NCBI GenBank assembly: GCA_013399305.1
Contig: VXAI01000194.1
Location: 1,365,425-1,429,424 of the forward strand
DNA length: 64,000 nucleotides
Reading direction: 5' to 3'
Source: Rostratula benghalensis
Taxonomy: Eukaryota > Chordata > Aves > Charadriiformes > Rostratulidae
In this document: positions 60,201-64,000 of the stretch, one piece after another
Position numbering within the stretch: position 1 is the stretch's first letter
Layout of the letters: every line of letters starts with the position of its first letter
Position numbers and translations under genes: made by a program
Notes under the pieces: generated by a model
The model's database searches: none
Seen by the model: the letters and a program-made list of their open reading frames with translations, nothing else
What the model was told of the DNA's origin: nothing

Positions 60201-63200
60201 CCCACGGCGCTGGCGGGTCACCAGCAGCAGATCAGTGAGATAAGGAGAAGGCTCTCCAGCACGATCCCACGGCTCCCATCGCCACACGTGGTCCCGGCCC
60301 GCAGCCTCCCCCTGCCCCCAAAATGTGCCGTTGACACCACCGCCGCCATCACCCTCGTCACCGTGTCCACAGGCACGTCCCCGTGTGAAACACCGACACC
60401 GGCCGTGCGCTCCCTCGGACGCACCAACACCGGTGTGCACCCCAAATATGCCACCTTGCTCCGGCTAAGCTTGGGAGAGGCTTGAAATCCAGGGGTGCTC
60501 TTGGCTGTTGGTACCCGCAGCCCCGGAAAAGGGTGTCCCCCCCAGCTCACAGGACACCGGTTCTCAGAGTCACCCTACAAAACCCTGGTGACAAGCTGCC
60601 TGGAATCTCCAGTGGGAGGCAGAGGACATCCCAGTCACCTCACCCTCATCTGGAGCTGCTCTTTGCACACCCGAGGTGGGCTGAGCGCGGTGGGGAAGGC
60701 TGGGGTGGGAGGCACAAGTACACACATTCCAGGTGGGCATCACCCTGCAAAGCAAAGCCTTGTCCCCAGCGTGTGGTGGTGGTGACAGCCCTTTGCTGTC
60801 ATCCCCTCTCCCAGCCCCACTTGGGGGGTCACCGTTTGGGGATGCTCCCCGTGACGGGCAATGAGGCATCTCTGGGTTACACCATGAGCCCCAGTTAGAA
60901 CCAGTGCCCAGGGCCAAACGCCCAGAGCAAGCCCATGGTCCCACTGGCCTCCTCCAGCCACCCTGTCTGCTCCCCACTGCCTCCTGGGGGGACTTAGGGG
61001 GGGACTGTGTGTACTGGGACCGATGCAGGTGAAGGTAGGGAAGGGAAAACTGCAGGAGCCTAGTTAAGAACAAAAAAAAAAAGAAAAAAAAGAAAAAAAG
61101 TATCAATAGCTGTTCAAATAAGCGCTTGCTGAGGCTGAGCGATGCCACGAGGGATTAATCCAGCACGTGCTCAGGCCCTTACGCAACGGGTGGAAAATTC
61201 AGCATGAAATTTCTGGGGGGAAAAGAGCTCTTTCAGGGGAGCCCTGTGCACCCCTGGGGCGGCAGCTTCCAAATGTTCCGAGGGTGAAACGAGGAGGAGG
61301 AGGGGTCCGACCCCGGCAGGACAAGGCAAGGGGGATGTCAGGCAATTGCTGGCCCAGAGCCCTGGTGTGAACCCGCCTGCTGGGGTGTACTGGAGCTGTG
61401 CAGGGTGTACTGGAGCTGTGCAGGGTGTACTGGTGCCCAGGACCAGCCGTCCCCACGGAAGAGGAGCCGGTTTGCCTTTGCCGTGGGCTGGAGGCTGGGT
61501 TTCCTGAGGGCTACGGAAAAATAATACGGCATGAGAATATCACATAGCTCTTGTTTCTCTAAATAGGTTATTTTTCCACTGCCTCACAAAGGCCCCAGTA
61601 TCGCTTCTCTTCTTATTACTCTTTGTGTCATATGCAGTTAATTATTCATCCCCTTTCTGTGCTCTTTGTGCCGCCCTGAGAGCGGCCGGGGACCGTTCTC
61701 ATCTCCCTCTGGGTGCTTCTGTCCCGCTGCCGTAACCCCAGAGGGCTCTGTGGGACTGGGCTCTTGCAAAACCAATGCCGTGGGCCAGATGGAAGAATTT
61801 TTGGCTGCAGGTGCTCAAATGGACAGCCTGACTGGCTCCTGGCCCTGCTCAGGCACTTGGTCTGGGGGACTGCCAGGGAAGGGTCAGGAGTGCCCTGATT
61901 TGCACACTGTAAAGGGGGAGAGAAGGACCTGGGTAGTCGTTTCTTGTGAATACAACATGTGTCTGTCCTCTGGGACCAGATTCCCACGTCCTGGGGGGGT
62001 CCTGGTCCCTGCACGGCTGTGGCAGGGGGGCAGCGCTGGCACCCACCGCAAGCTGCGAGCGTCAGCTGCGGCTCGGCCCTGAAACAGCCAAGTGAAAACA
62101 GAAAGAAAATGTATCTGGTTGATCCTCTTTCCATTAGCTCAGAGGGCAGCAGAAGTCTCCAGGTCAGATTTCCCTCTGGGAGACTGGGTGCCAAGCAGAG
62201 AGGTGGCGGCTGAGGCAAGGGGGAGGCGTGGGAAGCATCGCCCCCAGCCCCTTTGCCCGTTGGGTCCCTCTGCTTGGGAAGAGTGCATGGACCTGGCCCC
62301 CCCGCTGCTGTCCCACCCCGGCAGCTCTGCCCACCCACTGCCACCTGGGGTCCTCTCTGACCCCACACCGGGGGTCCCACCCCCCTGTCACAGAGCTATT
62401 GCCAGTTCCCTTTCTCTCTCCCCCTCAAATCCCACTCTGGGAACTGGACTGGGACATGTCCCTGGCTTCACATTCTCATGAGAGAAGCATCAACCCCACA
62501 GCCATTCCCATAAAAGCCACCCTGACACCCACCCGAGAGCCACCCCCCGCAGGGTGCCGGAGCCTGCCCAGCCATCTCCCCACCCCAAGCCCTGCTGCTT
62601 TGCCAATTCACTGCCAGTATTCTTGGGTAAATTGGTAAATTTAAAAAAAAAAAAAAAAAAGAGGAGGATTCTTCTAGCCCCCTGTGCTGCAGAGGGTGGT
62701 TTTAGAACGTGACACCCCCTGACCTCCAAAGGCCAAGGAGAGAAGCTGACACGGGGAATCCCACCGGCCCCTGGAGCACCTCTCACCGCCTGTGCCTTGT
62801 CCTCAGCGAGCCCCGCTAATCTCAGCTGTTTCATAATTAACGGGGCTAAACGCTGGATGGAAACCCCATCCTCAGGATTAGCTCTGCAGGGAGCGGGTTA
62901 GAAATCGCTTCAGACGGGACCAGTTTCCAGCCGCCCGGCTGAGTCCCGGTAGATGCCCAGCACTGGGCTGCCCGGGGTCCCCTCTGACCCCCCCACCGGG
63001 GGTCCCACCCCCCTGTCACAGAGCTATTGCCAGTTCCCTTTCTCTCTCTCTCCCTCAAATCCCACTCTGGGAACTGGTCCCTGGCTTCACGTCCTCGTGA
63101 GAGAAGCATCAACCCCAGCATCAACCCCAACTTGTTCCCAGGCTGCCGCCCTGCACACCCGGTGCCCCCAGCGCTGTCCTGAGGGATGGTGTGTCCCCCG

Positions 63201-63810
63201 ATCACATTTTGGGGTGCTCTGCACCCACTCCTGCCCCAGCGTGGGCTTGTGACCCCCCCCCCTCCCCCCCAACCACCCAGGCACGTCCCCGTGCCAGCCT
63301 TACCTTATCAGCCAGGCACTCGGTGTCCTCGGTGAGCAGGTAGACGGCCCCGCTCTCGGCCAGGAGGATGGCAGTGTCAGTGGTGGAGGAGGACCTGGGG
63401 CGCCCCTGGTGCTGATGCAGGAGGGCGGTGAGGCTGCTGTCCTGGGGGGCCTTGCGGCCAAGGTGGGGGCTCCCTTTCTGGGGCTCCAGGGAGCCGCTCT
63501 TGGCCCGCCGGCTGCCGCTGTGCAGGCTGGTGCCACGCTTGATGGAGGGGCGAGAGCGGATCTGCTGCAGCACCCGGTTGAAGGCGGTGGGGCGCGCCGG
63601 GAGGTCGTGGAGGGACATGGCGTAGGAGACGCGGTGCATCTCCGGGGACCGCTCCTTCTCGTCGGGGGAGTCGTGGTCGGACGCGCCGTAGTGCGGCGGC
63701 AGCGAGTCCTGCGAGTTCTGGTGCTCCCGCTCCCGGGACCGCCGGCGGCTGTGGAAAAGGTGCTTCAGACCGTGGCCAAACATGGACCCTTCGGAGAGCT
63801 GCTGGATTTT
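47925..63810 (-). CDS. TMCC2: TMCC2, transmembrane and coiled-coil domain protein 2 (four exons in window, 5' partial)
   Basis: Minus-strand exons, in order of translation, are 63810-63304, 50046-49112, 48860-48725 and 48236-47925. They join in frame to 1890 bases, 629 residues plus stop. Human TMCC2 has 709 residues; the missing N-terminus (its exon before KIQQLSEG) lies beyond the right edge. The protein is an ER membrane protein of the TMCC family; in mammals TMCC2 is reported to bind apolipoprotein E and APP. Visible here, in window-piece numbering, are a basic and serine-rich N-terminal region (1-169), the family core with helical coiled-coil segments ([19 protein letters not shown] to [17 protein letters not shown], about 200-280), a second coiled coil (about 440-555, ending in six glutamines), and two hydrophobic helices at about 567-588 and 598-614 near the C-terminus. 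All introns are GT-AG. The gene faces NUAK2 tail to tail. Confidence 0.97.
48725..48860 (-). CDS. TMCC2: TMCC2 third exon in window
   Basis: 136 bases encoding [19 protein letters not shown] to SYERARDIQ, a coiled-coil segment almost unchanged among TMCC1 and TMCC2. Acceptor GTGTGCAG, donor CAGGTAGGG. Confidence 0.96.
49112..50046 (-). CDS. TMCC2: TMCC2 second exon in window (family core)
   Basis: 935 bases encoding [13 protein letters not shown] to TQCLQEERY plus two bases. It contains the conserved family block ([59 protein letters not shown]) and a Ser/Gly-rich linker. Acceptor GCTCACAG, phase 0; donor CAGGTAGGG. Because it starts in phase 0, it can accept different upstream exons. Confidence 0.96.
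51560..51585 (+). repeat. Poly-T run (26 bases)
   Basis: Twenty-six consecutive T in the TMCC2 intron; equivalently a poly-A on the gene strand, possibly an old retroposon tail. Confidence 0.9.
57726..57743 (+). repeat. TG dinucleotide repeat
   Basis: About nine GT units after GGGGGG; a short microsatellite. Confidence 0.85.
59600..60450 (-). promoter_or_regulatory. TMCC2: CpG-rich block, candidate internal promoter of TMCC2
   Basis: CG dinucleotides are frequent here compared with the rest of the intron (CGCTCGCCCCC, CCCGCCGCTGCTCGG, CCCGCGGCCACCC, CCGGCTCCGGCCGCCCC). The block surrounds a minus-strand ATG and splice donor that join in frame to the TMCC2 core exon. TMCC-family genes commonly use alternative first exons, which fits. 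The start site cannot be read from sequence. Confidence 0.4.
59937..59951 (-). CDS. TMCC2: Candidate alternative first coding exon of TMCC2 (MVHVQ)
   Basis: On the minus strand, GCGGGATGGTCCACGTCCAG is followed by a strong GTGAGC donor at 59936. The ATG (59951-59949) has G at -3 and G at +4. The five codons MVHVQ end in phase 0, exactly matching the phase-0 acceptor of the core exon at 50046, so the product would begin [16 protein letters not shown] longer in-frame hydrophobic stretch upstream ([18 protein letters not shown]) has no start that I prefer. No transcript evidence is available. Confidence 0.35.
61383..61434 (+). repeat. 20-base tandem repeat, 2.6 copies
   Basis: Unit GGGTGTACTGGAGCTGTGCA, two perfect copies and a partial third. 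Intronic. Confidence 0.9.
62347..62498 (+). repeat. Local duplication, copy A
   Basis: About 150 bases sharing GGGGTCCCACCCCCCTGTCA, CAGAGCTATTGCCAGTTCCC, TCAAATCCCACTCTGGGAAC and GAGAGAAGCATCAACCCCA with copy B at 62974-63117. Copy A has an extra ACTGGGACATG-type insertion. Confidence 0.9.
62974..63117 (+). repeat. Local duplication, copy B
   Basis: The second copy of the block described at 62347-62498, about 630 bases away in the same orientation, with roughly 90 percent identity by eye. It ends about 190 bases downstream, in the gene's sense, of the TMCC2 exon at 63304-63810. Confidence 0.9.
63304..63810 (-). CDS. TMCC2: TMCC2 first exon in window
   Basis: 507 bases, phase 0 at both ends, encoding [19 protein letters not shown] to TECLADK. 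It includes the basic [11 protein letters not shown] segment, [20 protein letters not shown] and [19 protein letters not shown], all close to human TMCC2. Acceptor CCCCCGCAG, donor AAGGTAAGG. The upstream intron runs off the window. Confidence 0.96.
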
Positions 63811-63900
63811 CTGCGGGGGAGGAGAGAAGACGCCCCCTGTTAGCGTCGGGAAGGGCCGGCATCGCCCCATTTCGGCACGCAGAGCTCTGAGGGACGGTGC

Positions 63901-64000
63901 CCACGCCAGCGCCGAACCAAAACATGAAGCTCAAGGGCTTTAAGAGCTTATGGAAGGCTCTGGGGACCCCACACCAGCACCGAACCAAAACATGAAGCTC
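63901..64000 (+). repeat. 68-base-period repeat at the right edge
   Basis: The 32 bases at 63901-63932 (including CGAACCAAAACATGAAGCTC) recur at 63969-64000 with two changes. The copy reaches the last base of the window, so the array may continue beyond it. Confidence 0.8.

Larger units (their letters stand above)
50047..63303 (-). other. TMCC2: TMCC2 large intron
   Basis: A GT-AG intron of 13257 bases between the 63304-63810 exon and the family-core exon. Contents are a poly-T run at 51560-51585, a GAGA-type purine run near 53838-53865, a TG repeat at 57726-57743, a CpG-dense block with a candidate alternative first exon at 59600-60450, a 20-base tandem repeat at 61383-61434, an A run at 62643-62660 and a local duplication (62347-62498 and 62974-63117). 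No other coding exon recognised. Confidence 0.8.

Noticed and set aside
55801..60440. Several 200-residue frames in the TMCC2 intron
   Set aside because: GC-rich chance frames without splice signals or recognisable families; only the short MVHVQ exon candidate was kept.
1..64000. CRISPR arrays, bacterial operons, phage or plasmid modules
   Set aside because: The window is vertebrate nuclear DNA with spliced genes; the tandem repeats are microsatellites and minisatellites without spacer structure.

Overview
The window reads as a bird nuclear genome. It contains several CR1 retrotransposon tails, the non-LTR family typical of birds and reptiles. The three vertebrate genes present have exons that align residue by residue with their mammalian orthologues. 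CpG-dense promoter blocks and fairly short introns suit an avian microchromosome. I infer homology to chicken chromosome 26, but this was not searched. Two assembly gaps of N (617-658 and 14228-14317) and a 67-base run of G show it is a draft assembly.

Layout: 1-8175 is upstream sequence with no coding exon that I can support. KLHDC8A (plus strand) occupies 8477-12938 in five coding exons, probably with a non-coding exon at 8176-8231 and a 3' UTR to about 13970. From about 13780 to the gap at 14228 the DNA is CpG-dense; on the other side of the gap its composition changes sharply. From 14318 to about 24040 is intergenic DNA with a CR1 copy on each strand and a GGAT microsatellite. NUAK2 (plus strand) starts in a CpG-rich, CCAAT-box promoter and runs 24252-34883 in seven coding exons, with a 3' UTR to about 35890. 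From about 35890 to 47924 is the space between two convergent genes. It has CR1 fragments, a CpG-rich patch at 45270-45420, dinucleotide repeats and no recognisable coding exon. TMCC2 (minus strand) enters from the right edge. Four exons lie at 63304-63810, 49112-50046, 48725-48860 and 47925-48236. Its canonical first exon lies beyond 64000. A candidate alternative first exon is seen at 59937-59951.

The gene order and orientations (KLHDC8A and NUAK2 in tandem, TMCC2 facing them) match human 1q32.1, from memory of the human map. I see no shared pathway: KLHDC8A is a Kelch beta-propeller protein, NUAK2 an LKB1-activated AMPK-related kinase, and TMCC2 an ER membrane coiled-coil protein. Their proximity looks like conserved vertebrate synteny rather than functional clustering.

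I did not find a new multi-gene system. The observations most worth checking are the candidate internal TMCC2 promoter and first exon, a GC-AG intron in KLHDC8A, a small upstream reading frame formed by splicing in the KLHDC8A leader, and the suspicious join at the 14228-14317 gap.
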